From: Centropus unirufus
Taxonomy: Eukaryota; Chordata; Aves; Cuculiformes; Centropidae
Reading direction: 5' to 3'
Assembly (NCBI GenBank): GCA_013397695.1
Contig: VYZI01000193.1
Location: 758,661 to 822,660, forward strand
DNA length: 64,000 nucleotides
Position 1 is the stretch's first letter. The number at the start of each line of letters is the position of its first letter. The notes below the pieces were generated by a model. The model had not been told where the DNA came from and made no database searches. It was given only the letters and a program-made list of their open reading frames with translations. Positions 52,060-64,000 of the stretch are shown here, in pieces. Made by a program: the position numbers and the translations under genes.

Positions 52060-53300
52060 AGTTTTAAGGAAGGATTTGAAGGAGGATAAAGCAGTGACTT
52101 TGCAGGTGTTGCTGAGAGTTTTTCCAAACCATGAAGTGTAATGGGAGGAAGCACAGAAGTGCTTGACTGAAAATTTAGCAAGGGGCTAATGAAAAATAAC
52201 TTTCATGCTAATTGTAAGTTGGCTGTTAGTAGTAATTGAGAATAATAATGAGAGCAGGCCATGGAAAGGAACATGACGTTGCTTGTATTTGAGATACCAA
52301 AGGAGGGAGTGGAAAGATGCAAGGAGAAAGGTCACGCTGTCACAGTGATGCACCAGAAGAATGGTCTTTGCAGCAGCGCTCTGAGGAGATGTTGTGTGTG
52401 TCTTGGCCAGAGGACAAGATTTTGTATTAATGTGGTCCTGAGATAATAAGGTTTTCATTAAGGGTATTAAGTGCACATCGTAAGATTGTATAGGAGCAAG
52501 ATTGTGCAGAAAGATTCTGTAAGGCTTGGCCTAGATTTGATGACCTAAGGATGATCAGGTTTGGAGATGACATTCAGACAGGTGTCTTAAATGATGGGCT
52601 AGGATGGTGCCACTGTACACAGTGATTCAGGAAAGTTTGGCAGGATGAACTGTGGGGGCTGGTAATAAAGCTCCACATTTGCCTATATCAAGCTTAAGCT
52701 GAGTTTAAGCTGCTGCCTGTATTTACCATATGAGAAATATTGGCTGAGATGCCAATTTTAAAATGTGGTAGCATTGGAGTACTGGAGTAGAGGTATAACA
52801 TCCAGAGAGGAGATGGTGAGTGACATCGTTTTTATAGATGAGATTGTACCAGAGTAAAGTTTGAAGAGAAAAGGAGACCAAACAGCTCTCCACTGGACGT
52901 AGAAGAAAGCATGGAGTTGTTCCTTTGAATGACATCCAAAGCAAAAGTTAGACATCAGCATAAGACTGTGTCGAGTAAGCCAAAACCTCAGAGGTAAAAA
53001 CTCCTAACCATGAAAAACCGTTGGCATGGAGGAAGAATGAAAAATGAGCCTGGTTCCTGAGGTCTTAATAACTACAAATGCTGGAGATTTCAAGAGCTAC
53101 TATTTGTGAGCGTAAAAGGTAAAAGCCAGCAGGAAAGGAAGAGAGGAACTTCTTGCAGTAGTTTTAAGAGCTATATAGAGTTGAAAGAAAGCAGAAAGGT
53201 GCATTGGCAGCGGCAGAAGCAAATGAGGCTAAGGTAAACACTAGGGAGGGTTTTTTTAAAAACAGAATTAATTTGTTGTGGAAGACCAGAGCTTTTCCTC
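52060..53300 (+). repeat. Purine-rich block resembling a very old interspersed repeat
   Basis: The plus strand is dominated by A and G for more than 1 kb. Several phrases in order are reminiscent of an old purine-rich repeat that I associate with mammalian genomes: TCTTTGCAGCAGCGCTCTGA, ATTAATGTGGTCCTGAGATA, TGATGACCTAAGGATGATCA and TTTATAGATGAGATTGTACC followed by GAAGAGAAAAGGAGACC. I cannot name the family, and this resemblance is from recall, not alignment. No coding frame is supported. Alternatives are a lineage-specific purine-rich repeat or an unrecognised LTR element. Confidence 0.3.
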
Positions 53301-53336
53301 AGTGTAAGAAGAGGAACAGAAAAGGAAGATGACAAT

Positions 53337-53457
53337 GAGAGGTGGTGCTTGGGGACATGGCTCAGCAGTGGACTTGGCAGTTAAATTAATGGTTTGACCT
53401 CATGATTTTAAGGGTCTTTTACAGCCTAAATGATTTTACGACTCTATGGTTCTATGA
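53337..53457 (+). mobile_element. Short CR1 3'-end fragment, plus strand
   Basis: Reads GGTGGTGCTTGGGGACATGG, then GGACTTGGCAGTTAAATTAA and TTTGACCTCATGATTTTAAG. It ends ACAGCCTAAATGATTTTACG and ACTCTATGGTTCTATG, which are degraded terminal ATTCTATG repeats. Only the last 120 bases of a CR1 remain; strongly 5'-truncated. Confidence 0.9.
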
Positions 53458-53459
53458 AC

Positions 53460-54065
53460 CAAGGCTATGGTTAGACTAAAGCAGGGGAGAATAACAAAAG
53501 AGGTTCATGGAACAGTGGGATTTGAATAGCTAGTTACTGCTATAAAATGAAGAGTTGTATGATGCCTACAAGAAATGGTTGCATTAAATGGCTCTGTGCT
53601 CTCAGAATATACTCTGCTAGAGATGGGAGTGTGAGACTGAAAGTACCTGCTAGTCCACTGTGTAGCACATCTTATAACCTTCCAGGCCCATGAATACTTC
53701 CCAATCTCAAATTGGGTTACTCCAAGTGTGGAGTTTCTGTTTTGAAAGGGTGATGAGCCAGGAGGGCTGGGAGTACATGTGCTTGTACTGACACTGGTAT
53801 TCATGCCAAAGGATAAATTGGCAAATTATGGAGTGATAAAATGAACAAATAAATATGCAGAGAAGGTTAATATTCTATTGGCATAGATTGTCAGATTTCT
53901 TAGGGTTACACGTCTTAAGCAGTGAAATATGTAAGCAGTACTTCAATGTAATGAAATCTGCCTCTAGTGAAAACATGTATTTGTGTTTGCTGACACCAGT
54001 AACTTCAACAAAACACTAATTTGCCCAATTTCTAGTTCTTATCCATCTGAATAATAAAATTGATC
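53460..54065. other. Unassigned noncoding sequence
   Basis: Lies between two short CR1 tails of opposite orientation. Contains a 99-codon minus frame (53505-53804) rich in Ser and Thr with no motif. I see nothing else in it. Confidence 0.45.
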
Positions 54066-54067
54066 TA

Positions 54068-54155
54068 ATCATAGAATGTTTTGGGTTGGAAGGGATGTTA
54101 AAGATTATCTAGTTCCACTCCCCCTGCCATGGGCATGGACAGTTTCCACTAGAAA
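54068..54155 (-). mobile_element. Short CR1 3'-end fragment, minus strand
   Basis: Plus strand reads ATCATAGAATGTTTTGGGTT, GGAAGGGATGTTAAAGATTA, then CCCCCTGCCATGGGCATGGA. This is the antisense of a CR1 3' terminus including one terminal 8-mer. The match ends after TCCACTAGA. Confidence 0.92.
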
Positions 54156-54159
54156 GAAT

Positions 54160-57040
54160 TATCTTTGTGATCTTCCAAAGAAAGTGTCAACAATTTGTCT
54201 TTTTATTTTCTGTGCTACTTATGATGGATGGAATTCTTTGCACTCCAAAACTTCTAGTCTTCTTTTAGGAAACCTATCAGATGACATACAAATCCCCAAA
54301 TACCAGGCAAAAATAGCAGAAATCCTAAGAGTGGGTTTTTTTCTGCATAAAATATCTATTTAACTGATATATTAGAATAGCAATGACATCCACACGGAGA
54401 TGTTTTCCATTTCAAATTTCAAATGGGAATATCCAATCTGAACTCAATGTGTAATTTACCTACAGCTCTTTATAAAATGTAGAAAGTTAGTTTCTTTCTG
54501 AGTCAAAGATTAAAATTTCTATTCTGGGCAGAACTGTCCAAAATGGCAGTTGTACCAGGACATTTATGTATGAAATCAGTTTTAAACAATTGCTCAAAGG
54601 CTTCATGAAATCTCAAGTTTAGCTTGTGTAGGGAGACTAGGAAATGTCAAAGTGTACCTGTGCCCAAAATTACCATGTCTCCTGCCCTGTGCCAAGAAAA
54701 TACTGCGTTCAACCATGTGCAGGATGAATACAGCAACGAATGGATATGTGCAAATTGAGTGGTCTATGTGTTGTTATCTATATGTGATTCACATGTCTGC
54801 AGCTGGATCATAATTGGCAGAAGCCTAGCCAATACAGTCAATGTAGATGGGATTGATTCAACTCACCCTTAAATAAACTGTGAGAGCTGGATAGCTGAAT
54901 ATCTTCTAACATTCTTCTGACAGAGGATTGGCATCTTCCTTGTGTGTAGGCATGCACTGCAAGCTGTCTATATTTAGACATCTTTATCTGGAGCACAGTC
55001 CCAACATAGGAAGAAGTGGCAGATGTCCCCTGTAATGGTAAGCGTGGGATAAGCTAGTCTGCAGTGAATACATGAGCATTTTTTCCCAGTAAACTCGCCA
55101 CTTATAACTGATTAGAGTAAGATCAGAGTGAGCTCAGGGAGATTGCATGACCTGGGGCATGAATCTCATCCCTGTGAGGTTTCTTCTCATTCTAATCTGA
55201 TTAATTAAGCAGGCAGGTTCTGAACATCATTCTTTCTCATATGGCTTGGAACTTCTATTTTAGGGCTTGTCATGGATGATTGTGACCCAGCACTTGGGGT
55301 ACGGTAAGGGGTGAAGAATTTGACCACCTAAAGTGCTGTCTTAGATGCATCACAAAGTAGAGATTACTTGCTGTTATATTATAGCCTTGGTAGGTGTTGA
55401 GAATGGACATAGCAGAAAAGCATATGGTAATTTCTTGGTGACACCCTGGCCAGGTCACTGAAATACATGGGCATGCCTTAGCATAAGGGAAAACTGTAGA
55501 TACCGGATATACTGGAACGTCATTGCTTTCATTAGAGACAAACCAAGCAAAACCTCTTCCTGATTTTCCTCTGTAAAAGCCTCTGTTCATTCCAGTTTCC
55601 AGACCATATGCCAAATCCTGCAGCTCCAGACAATTTGCTGTTAACTTACTTGGGAGGACTCTGAATGTGTATCATTTCAAGAGAGTCAATAGTTTAATCC
55701 ACATTCAGGTTTTTATCAATATGTGGAGTGTCTCCATTCACACTAGAGTCACATCAAGATTTTTTGTTATATCCAGTTGTGCCTTCTTCAATACTAAGAG
55801 GAAATAATTATTATAGGTCTAAGTAGCCTCTTGAAATTCCTTTCAAATAAACCTCAAAACCATTTATTTATTTCAGTGGTGATAATGTCTTTTAATGATA
55901 AAAGGTCCAACTTAAACTCTTTTAAGAATAAATAATAATCACATGGATTTCTGCATGGTCTGTGTGGTTCACACTCTGGGTACTATCCTGTTTGTCAACA
56001 GCAGGGTACCAAACGTTCCTATTTTGTTTGTAAATGTTTTTTTGGAGTTTCACCTTCAGTGTTTTCCTTTTGTCTATCCTTCCTCTCTCATCTTTTCCTT
56101 GTGAAACAATGGAGTTGAGGTTTTCCTGCATGTGGGGGGAGAAGCACATGGCAGTCAAAGGGTGGGGTTTCTGAGAGGCTGATAGAGAAGAAGACAGGGT
56201 TTGTAAACTGTTGATGAGGCTTGTTTAAATGAGAGGTATAAAAGAAGGGAGTATACTGAAAAGGGTGGAAGATATTTGGATCTGTGGGAAAAGCAGGAAT
56301 TTGGGGGCATGTTTTGATTGGTTTGGCAGATACAAATTATATCAGTTGTGCTGGACAAAAAAAAAAATGCATATACGCATCTCTGTTCAGATCGAATATC
56401 ATATATGCAATCTAATTGAAGGATTCAAGTGAGATTGGCCTCCTGGAACAAACAAGGTGCAGCTTACATAGGGCAAAGACATGTCGTGGAGCACAAAGCT
56501 CTGATATCTGTTCTCTGCTTTTGGAGGTTCACGGTGCTTTCAGCATGGGTTAGGGAAACATACTTGCTTTTCATGCTGGGGAGAGTTAAAAGGAGAAACA
56601 GGCTGCAGGGAATAGAGACTTCAAATAAAAGGCTCAGATAATGCAGCATTTTTCGAAGGTCAAAGAAATGCAGAGTCTAGATTAAACACTCTGCAATATG
56701 TAAATACCATGCCATATATGTTGGAGTTAGGCTTCAGTACGGCAGGGGGGAAGCCTGTGTCTGCATCCCATTTGGTATGGAATATTGTTTGTTACAGCAA
56801 AGCTATTGCCCAGCCCTGATTGTCTTAGGGATGAGCTGATCAATATCCCATTATTGGATGTAACAGTTGCTGCAGGAAGTGCACAGAAGATTTTAACGCA
56901 TGAATTATGCAGGCTTTGCTCGTTCTTTAGTCTCAGAGCAGAGTGACAGATTGTAAAGATGACTGGGGTAGTTTCTTGCATAAAGTGACTGCAGTGAAAT
57001 GCTTCATATTTTCATGCACACAGGCAGCATTGAGTGGGAC
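54160..57040. other. Unassigned noncoding sequence
   Basis: A+T-rich unique sequence. A 114-codon minus frame at 55270-55614 has no recognisable motif. No named repeat. The last few hundred bases lead into the possible promoter and exon at 57.05-57.35 kb. Confidence 0.45.
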
Positions 57041-57056
57041 GGCCTATTTAAGAAGA

Positions 57057-57062
57057 TATAAA
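57057..57062 (+). promoter_or_regulatory. TATA-box-like TATAAA upstream of an exon candidate
   Basis: CCTATTTAAGAAGATATAAATCC contains TATAAA with a G+C-richer shoulder (GGGACGGCC) just upstream. It sits about 185 bases before the candidate exon at 57247. If it were a TATA box, initiation would fall near 57088. Such motifs are frequent in A+T-rich DNA and no CpG island accompanies it. Confidence 0.15.
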
Positions 57063-57246
57063 TCCCTGAGCTTACAGCACAGAATGCTTGATTTGAAAGC
57101 ATTGCAGCCATGCACAGAGCCAGTTTTCCTGCTGTCTAACCTGCTTTCTGCAGAAGGTTGGCTGAGGGATGTTAATGGCTGTGCTTTTCTCTGAGGTCAC
57201 GGTTTGAATCCTTTTTTTTTTTTTTTTAATTTTCTTTCTGCCGCAG

Positions 57247-57353
57247 GAGAGGATCTGTGAAGTTTATTGGTGAAACCACCTTGTATTTTTCAAAGATACA
57301 AACTTGGAATAGTTATTATGAAAAAAAGGACAAGCAGGAATTCACCATCTAAG
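57247..57353 (+). CDS. Candidate first coding exon (start codon at 57318), product not recognised
   Basis: A 17-base T run followed by AATTTTCTTTCTGCCGCAG gives one of the strongest acceptor patterns in the window, ending at 57246. AAG|GTAAAA gives a donor after 57353. The only ATG in the 107-base exon, at 57318, has A at -3, and a TGA lies upstream in the same frame at 57258. From the ATG the exon encodes 12 residues (MKKRTSRNSPSK), basic and Ser-rich, ending on a codon boundary. This is the architecture of a 5'UTR exon with a short coding start, and the next exon would lie outside the window or far downstream. I cannot assign a gene. The donor lacks the +5 G, so a non-functional pair remains possible. 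Confidence 0.33.
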
Positions 57354-57359
57354 GTAAAA

Positions 57360-60300
57360 AAAAGGTATTTTTTTATTTGTGGGCTTGACTACGGAAGAGG
57401 GAATATGCTGAGGCAGGATTATGATGATGCAGTGTGGATAGATTGACTCAGATATCTGTGCTGGAATGCAGAGTCAGGATTCTTGGGTGGGTATGGCTGC
57501 ACAGATCCTACTAGTCTGATTGTTTTAAAATGGTTATTTAAAAATTGCTGAGATTAAATCGTGCTCTACTTTTTCAGTCCTGCAGTTTGTTCAGCAGTGT
57601 GTATTTCTGATCAATTTTTATCTACTGTATTTGACTGCATTGTGGGGAGGGGCAGGACAATCCCTAAGATAATCAATATAATAACATGATCTATTTCATT
57701 AGAGGTCCTAATAGAATAATGACAATGAAATTTGATTGACTTTTTTCCTTTTATCTGTACCTTTTCTGTAGCATTTTCAACCTATAGTAAAATGTGTGTC
57801 AGGCAAACAAGGTCCCAGAATCTATTGCTTGGCTGTCCTGTAAATAACTGAGACGATCAAACTGTTATGTTTTGGATAAAGTCGAGGCTGTCATTCAATG
57901 AATAGACAAGCCTGTCCTTATTGTCCTTCAGAAAGCTATGTGCCGTTGGAGATTTTCTGTACAAACACAGCAATTTCTAATTATATAATTTGCTCGAAAT
58001 AAAGAATAATATTTCAAAAGTATTCTACATTCTTTCATTTGCACATTTGATAACTTAGAATATATTCAAGAAAATTGTCTGCCCCATGCACATATACAGT
58101 AAAGATCCCATGTTGTAAAAGATGTTAACTTGCATTTTTCTGCCTATTAAATTATTTACCACAATAAATGCTTAAAACCTTCTATATCATTAATATTTTG
58201 TGCATTTGCAGATTTTCATATTTTGGAAAACACAGTAAAAATGCTCTGGTTTCTGCATTCAGTAATTTGAAGATGTAGCTATGCTGTCAAAGATATATTT
58301 TTATGGAGTATTGAGAAACAGCCAGTTTAATAAACCTGCAGGCTGTTTGCGGTATGATTTGAAGGTGCAAGTAATTGCCAGTAAGCATTACAGGCACTGA
58401 AAACTGGATAGTACCATTCCTTGGGTAAATGCCTTTTTATTTTAAGTTTGCATTGTTGTTTTATGTTTACATCTAATAACACCTGATGGGCCAGTTTTGG
58501 ATCCCCAAGTCCTTATACCACATTGCACAGAAACGCACATGGACCCCTATCTTAGTGAACAGCGTGTGCTTGGTTGTTAATTACCTAATAATCAGCTGGG
58601 AAAATGCTGTACCAGATATCAAGCATTGTTAATATGATTTGACTGAAAATCAGTGAAGCAGTCATCGGGCTGAAGTGGCATTTTTGAACCTACCATTCCA
58701 CATGGGAGTGGATATCTTGTAGAGCCCTGTAGGTTTGCCAGTGCCCAACTGCCTTGGCAAGCTGCATCCCACCTGCTCTTGCCCAGGGGTATATCCTTTC
58801 AAGATCCTCCCTTCCTGCTCTGGGAAAAGCTGGCTGTTGCATGGATAAGGATTATATTCAGCTGGTGGGGAGAGCCGGTGCCAGTTTATGGGATCCCGAA
58901 GGCTTGCGGGATGCTGAGTCACAGAACAGGTCTCACCACCCCCTGGCTGTAGCCACACCAGCTCGAGCAAGAAGATGAAGCCTGGGGAGGAAAGACAGAC
59001 AGAGAAGAGGAGCATCTAGAGTGAGGAGTGAGACAGGGTGAGAGAGAGGTATTAATTTTTTTTCCTGGCAAACGCTGCATCTCACGTGTGGTGAGTGCAA
59101 ACAGCCTTCTGGGTGTGGGAGCTCCAGGCTGGGAAGCCAGGGGGGTGGCAGTGACATCAGTGAAGAGCTTACACAGTAGTAACCAGAAGGATGTATGCAA
59201 TGTGCAAATGTGCTAGTCGTCCTTCATTTGCCGTGTAGGATTGATTGTATTTTCCCTGTTTCTGCCATAAAATATAACCTGAAATGCCTGGTTCGTGATT
59301 AAGCAGGCTTTCAACCATGAAAATGGATATAAACAAAGGAGTATAACTAACGGCAGAAAAGAATTTCCTGACCTCCTGTCATTTGATTAATTACAGATTA
59401 CTCAACTTTGTACATTGCAGGAACTAAGTAAAATAGTGGAAACCAATTTCTGTGAGAGGGACTGAGAGGTGTGTACAGTTAAGGGTTACACATCCAAATA
59501 CGGAATTCAGGGCACATATGAGTTACTGGAATATGACTCATTGTTTCAGTGCTTTGTTATTTTTTCAGATGTATCTGGGAATAAACACTCCTTATCTTTT
59601 TTGACTACCATAAATAAAAAGCATCACAGCTACACTCACAGTGGCATGAACAAATTTTAATCTTATAACCTCATCCTCATATCCCCCCCATGAATCTGAG
59701 GTACTTAAATTACCTGTGTTTAATGAGCAAACAGATTTACTAATAGATGGTGAAGAAGTGAAAATATGCATTTTCTCTAAGCAATAATGTTTAGTGTTTC
59801 CACGGCATTTGAGAGAGGTATCCAGGATCCATTGAAATTCACAGGGGACAATGATCTTTAGCCTCTTTGGCGGGCATTTTCTATAAATATTTTAGTCACT
59901 ACAGAGAAAACAGCTTGAATAAAAAGCAAGGAAAGCAAAGGCAGCCCAAAAACCTTTTTTGCTGTTAATATAGGGGAAGAACAGATTATTAATTTTTTGT
60001 TGTGGTAGTTCTTCTCCCCAACCTCTTCAGATAACTGGGTAATTACATAATTTATAATACCAAGAAATAATCCAAGTGCTATACAGAGAAAATGATTAAG
60101 AAGGGAAGATCTTGCAAGCGTCTTATTAGTAAGGGATATTGTTAGAAAAAAAATGTGGACAGAAGTATCCATTAATAACCTGTTGGAATATTCTTTCTTG
60201 TTCTCATTAGTATGCCAAAGATTCAATTACAGTACTTGGTTTTCTCAAATCATGTCTTTTCACATTTTAACCAACTTGGACTTCATTCTGAAAAATTGCA

Positions 60301-63300
60301 TTGTAATAAATACATTTTCCATCAGAGAATTGATGCCTGCTGCCGTATGTTATTGATTTTGTTCTTGCTTTGGGCTGCAGAGCAGACCCATTCAGAACAG
60401 TTAGTAACTGAAGGAGTGACTACTTAGGATAATCAGAGGTTTAAAGAGCTAATGCTTAGGCATTGTGTGAAGTTGAATGCAAATCAGTTCTCACTCCCTT
60501 TTGGGATGTAGTGACACTGTCATACTTGTGTTTTATGTCTCTGATAAATTAAAGGAAAGTTTATTTTTTTCTGGTCTATATTGCTTTTCATTTGTTCTTG
60601 GAAAGACAAGAAAAAATAATACGTATTTTTAAGAGGAATTAGTAACAGGAATTAATGCATATTAAATGGTCATACAATTAGAATTGTTCCAAAAGTGGCA
60701 ATAGTAGATTGGGAATAAAGAAATAATTTGATACATATCTTTGGAAACAGGAACATGCTTCTAAGTTATTAATGACACAGTAAAAAGTACTTTTCCCTGT
60801 AACTCAGTGTGTTATGCAGTAACTAGTAATTTATTTATTTTTTTGTTTCCTATTGTGATGGAGAGGAGGTCACTGAGAATAATCAGATTGCTTATGACTG
60901 ATGGAATACATATTCACAGAGTTAAAAATTGGTAATTGCATAGAATAATTTTAAGCAAGTAACCTCTGAGTATTTCATTAGTGCTTATTAACAGAAGAAT
61001 ATGTCAATGTGTGTCTATATGTAACACCTGTTTACTGAACAAATCTGTTTCACGAGCTCTAGTTTTTCAGCAGTAACTAAGAATAGCCACATATTCCTTC
61101 TGTTAGCATTTCCCTGCAAATAACACTGAAGGTGGAGATGAGTTCTGTTAAACATCACTCACTGATAGCACCAAAAGCGCATTTGACTTAGCTGAGCAGC
61201 AAGAGAACTGAAACTCTTTTATCCCATTTCCAGAAGACACTATTCACAGTACAATAATATTTCAGCATGTTGGAAACAAGCCTTTAAACTCTTAGGGGAA
61301 ACTGGTAAGAGGAGGCAGTGTCTTAGGATTTCTACTGGTAGCATTTTTACTAAAAAAAGGGTTGGCACAGTAATGACTACTTTATAAAAATAATTATTCA
61401 CCTGCGTTTTGAGCTGGAAGCTATAAATTCAGTGATTAATGTAGGTCAGTGAAACTAATAGAGTGTTTCAGCTGAGCTTTTTGAACTACATGTCATTCTT
61501 AACTAAAAAAAATGGGTTTAGTCTTAAAGCATGGGTCCAGTACAGGTATTCCTTTTGCCTCCTACAGCAGCAGTGCCCAAGGGGCATGCTAACTGGTGGT
61601 ATATATAGTGTGGTAGAAAATAAAATAGTTGTAGACAGCAAAATCTGTTCCTCAGGGCTTAGTGTTTGAAGCATAGATACTGCATTAAGCTAATAGCACA
61701 GAAATATGCAAACCTTTCAGAATGAGGAGTTCCTCTGGGTGCTGAAATTTGACCTGGCCACAGTATTTGTTCCTCTTCAACCCAGAAACAGATCTCCTGT
61801 CCTGAATTCTTCTTGAAAGGGAATGGAAATGATGACCTTGTTCATTAGGTACAAAGGCTGTTCCTGTTGCCCCCTGTCATGGGATGAAATTATCCTTGGA
61901 CTGGCTGTTTCCATATAGAGATGCCTAGCACTCTCCAAAAATCTCACTAGTGCTCTTGATATCAGATGAATGCCAGAAGTTTGACATTTTTGTGTTACAA
62001 GGCTCCATACTGTTTGTAACTGACTGGAAAATGGATTTAGAATTGAAATTTGATTGGATTAACCAATAGAAATTAAGAATTTTTTCTCTTATAGGAAAAC
62101 ACTGACATCTGAATAAATTTAATCTTTTAACTCATTAGACCAGCAAAATAATGAGCTTACATTTTGGAGACCATTATCCATTATTATTTGGAGACCATTA
62201 TTTTACAAATTTAATAACTTGCGTTGAACCTGTGCTGAATTCTAACTTATGTTTTGTGAGGGAAGTTCAACTTCTTTCAAGGACCAAAGTACATAACCGT
62301 TCATGGTAGGGGCAGAACTGAACTCTTCCTAAACATGCCCTCTATTGAGTTTTGAGGTCTGGAAGACTTGGCCCTTTTGAAACTGTTCTTAGTGGGCAAT
62401 GATTGGGATTTCATAGCTGCAGGGAATTACTGCAGAGCAGTCAGAAATCTGGCTAGTCTTTGTCCTCCTCCTGGGGCAGAGCATGCTGTTCCCAATTGCT
62501 CTTTGATGGTAAAACTTCAGAGATGGCCCTGGGGAGAAGTCTCAGTTGGGAAACAGGCAAGGGCTGCGAGCTGGGAACTGGCTGAGTGCCTTCTCCTGCC
62601 AAATGGGACAGAGATATCAGTGCCATTTTTACTTTTTTTACTTCTTTTAGGAAACCTGTTTCCTAAAAGGACTTAAACGGAGTGACTCTAGTTGAGTTCC
62701 TTCTACTACATCCACTCATTGTTTAATGGGCATGAAACCAGTAGAAACTTCAGCTGACAAATTTCTTGCAGAGACTTTCAGTGGGATGCAGGAGGAAAAG
62801 GATTTGGGGTGGTGAAGTGGAATGCTTGAGAAGAAAAGCGAGAACTTCTCCAGACTCCCTTGCACCTAACCTGGGTATTGGTCTATTTGGAATGTGTGGA
62901 AGGGTTGAATCTCTCATAAAGAACCTTTTTATCATCTGGATATAGTGAGGCCCGCTTTGGCACAGCATTGCCAACTTTTTGTAGTGATTTAAGATCACAG
63001 ATGAGGCGTACAGGATTTTACTGATGGTATTGACTGAAATTTGAAGCTGCTGATCAGATATTTGGTTCTGCAAAGACACTTTTATATAACTTGTGATTTC
63101 ACCAGGCAATGAAAGCAATCATATCTTATATTATTACATCTCACATGAATTAGACACTTCAAAATGAGGTTCAATATGAATAGAAATCATAGCGCAGAGG
63201 TGTAAACTCCTCTGCTTCTCTACAGCAGGATTCGTGGGGTTAAGTTTAATCTAGCAATGGCAACCTCAACAGATGATGTTTATTGTTTCCTCCCATAGCT

Positions 63301-63610
63301 AAAGTTTCAGATAATTCATCAGCCACATTGTCCATAGACGCCATAAGTTATGCATAGGAGCTGTACCTGAACTGTGCCTTAACTACATACAGCTGAAGAT
63401 CTTCACATTGGCTACTACTCCCAACACTATATTTGATAAATTTTGTTTCCTCTCTGCAGTAATACCATATTTTGGGAATTGTGAAGTTTTTGTTCATGAA
63501 AAACAGGAGAATTTCAGATGTTACCTTGAATAAATAAATTCTTTTTAATATCTTAGGACCTAAAGAAACCCCCAGCTGGCTTTTTAGGACATCTTTTAAT
63601 TCTCTTCTGA
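57360..63610. other. Unassigned noncoding sequence; possible conserved noncoding DNA at 57.5-58.7 kb
   Basis: 57.5-58.7 kb is unique, free of recognisable repeats, and holds TAAT/TAATTA-type homeodomain-like words (for example TTGTTAATTACCTAATAATC near 58574). This is typical of, but not proof of, conserved noncoding DNA flanking a regulatory gene. 58.66-59.2 kb is richer in G+C, with overlapping chance frames on both strands. A 24-bp partial tandem duplication lies at 62163-62201. No gene or named repeat recognised in the remainder. Confidence 0.4.
62163..62201. repeat. Partial 24-bp tandem duplication
   Basis: TTTGGAGACCATTAT occurs at 62163-62177 and again at 62187-62201, separated by CCATTATTA. 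The period is 24 and about 1.6 copies are present. A recent slippage or microduplication event. Confidence 0.8.
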
Positions 63611-63612
63611 TT

Positions 63613-63745
63613 CCTAGAGGTGTTCAAAAAAGCATGTATATATGGCACTCAGGTCATGGTTTAGCAGGTGTGTCAGTGTTGCTCTGACAGTTGGACTCTT
63701 TTTGGATTTTTGCAGCCCTAGTGATTCTATGACTCTGTGATTCAT
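63613..63745 (+). mobile_element. Short CR1 3'-end fragment, plus strand
   Basis: Reads CCTAGAGGTGTTCAAAAAAG, then GGTCATGGTTTAGCAGGTGT and CAGTTGGACTCTTTTTGGAT. It ends TAGTGATTCTATGACTCTGT and GATTC, the CR1 terminal repeats. The downstream motif that normally reads CTTTTCCAACC is degraded. Confidence 0.88.
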
Positions 63746-63749
63746 GGCA

Positions 63750-64000
63750 AAAAATGGTAGATGAACAAATGATCTGAACTTATGAGTCATTTGTATAAAC
63801 ATAATAAATGTACTTATGTTTTTATCTTCATGCAATTTATGCATTTATTTGCAGTGTCACAGAGTTATGTCCGCTTGCAAGTAATTCCAAATGTATGTTT
63901 CAGGTTCCTGAATATGTTTTCACAATATAAGCGCTTGTGACTTCCTATTACTATGTTTGTGGTGGTAACAAAGCATTTTATTAATCATAAGTGCATTTGC
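63750..64000. other. Unassigned A+T-rich sequence
   Basis: Short stretch to the end of the window. I see no gene, repeat or regulatory signal in it. Confidence 0.5.

Noticed and set aside
58662..59200. Overlapping 117-codon and 93-codon minus frames in G+C-richer DNA
   Set aside because: Overlap in different frames, with plus frames open too; reduced stop density explains them.
1..64000. CRISPR arrays, operons, tRNA/rRNA genes, prophage or viral insertions
   Set aside because: No spaced direct-repeat array, no cloverleaf, no dense coding and no viral gene block was seen; the sequence is of vertebrate nuclear type.

Overview
The window looks like ordinary vertebrate nuclear DNA, most probably from a bird. 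It is A+T-rich, has no long open frames and no CpG-island-like stretch, and every interspersed repeat I can name is a CR1-type LINE. These are 5'-truncated copies whose 3' ends carry the CR1 8-mers ATTCTATG or ATTCTGTG. I saw no Alu, B1/B2 or L1 sequence. Turtles and crocodilians also carry CR1, so the bird call is an inference.

Layout. 1-1.55 kb is unclassified. 1.55-2.85 kb is a long, decayed CR1 with reverse-transcriptase remnants (+). 2.9-19.95 kb is mostly unassigned, with three weak exon-like segments (11.3 kb on +; 13.8 and 16.5 kb on -). 19.96-20.65 kb is a CR1 3' portion (-). 22.3 kb is a CR1 tail (-). 22.4-37.5 kb is unassigned. 37.5-38.2 kb and 40.4-41.2 kb hold two CR1 copies of one subfamily in the same orientation, with a 17-bp minisatellite at 38.3 kb between them. 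43.1-43.5 kb is a CR1 internal fragment (-). 47.95-48.06 kb is an exon-like segment on the minus strand that ends in a stop codon. 49.5-50.7 kb is a G+C-richer patch. 52-53.3 kb is a purine-rich block that looks like a very old repeat. CR1 tails lie at 53.35, 54.07 and 63.6 kb. 57.25-57.35 kb resembles a first coding exon, with a strong acceptor, a favourable start codon and a donor.

No gene could be identified by homology. The exon-like segments rest on splice-site and reading-frame logic only, and most may be chance. No gene cooperation can be inferred. I did not find a convincing new biological system. The best things to check are the 57.25 kb and 48.0 kb exon candidates.
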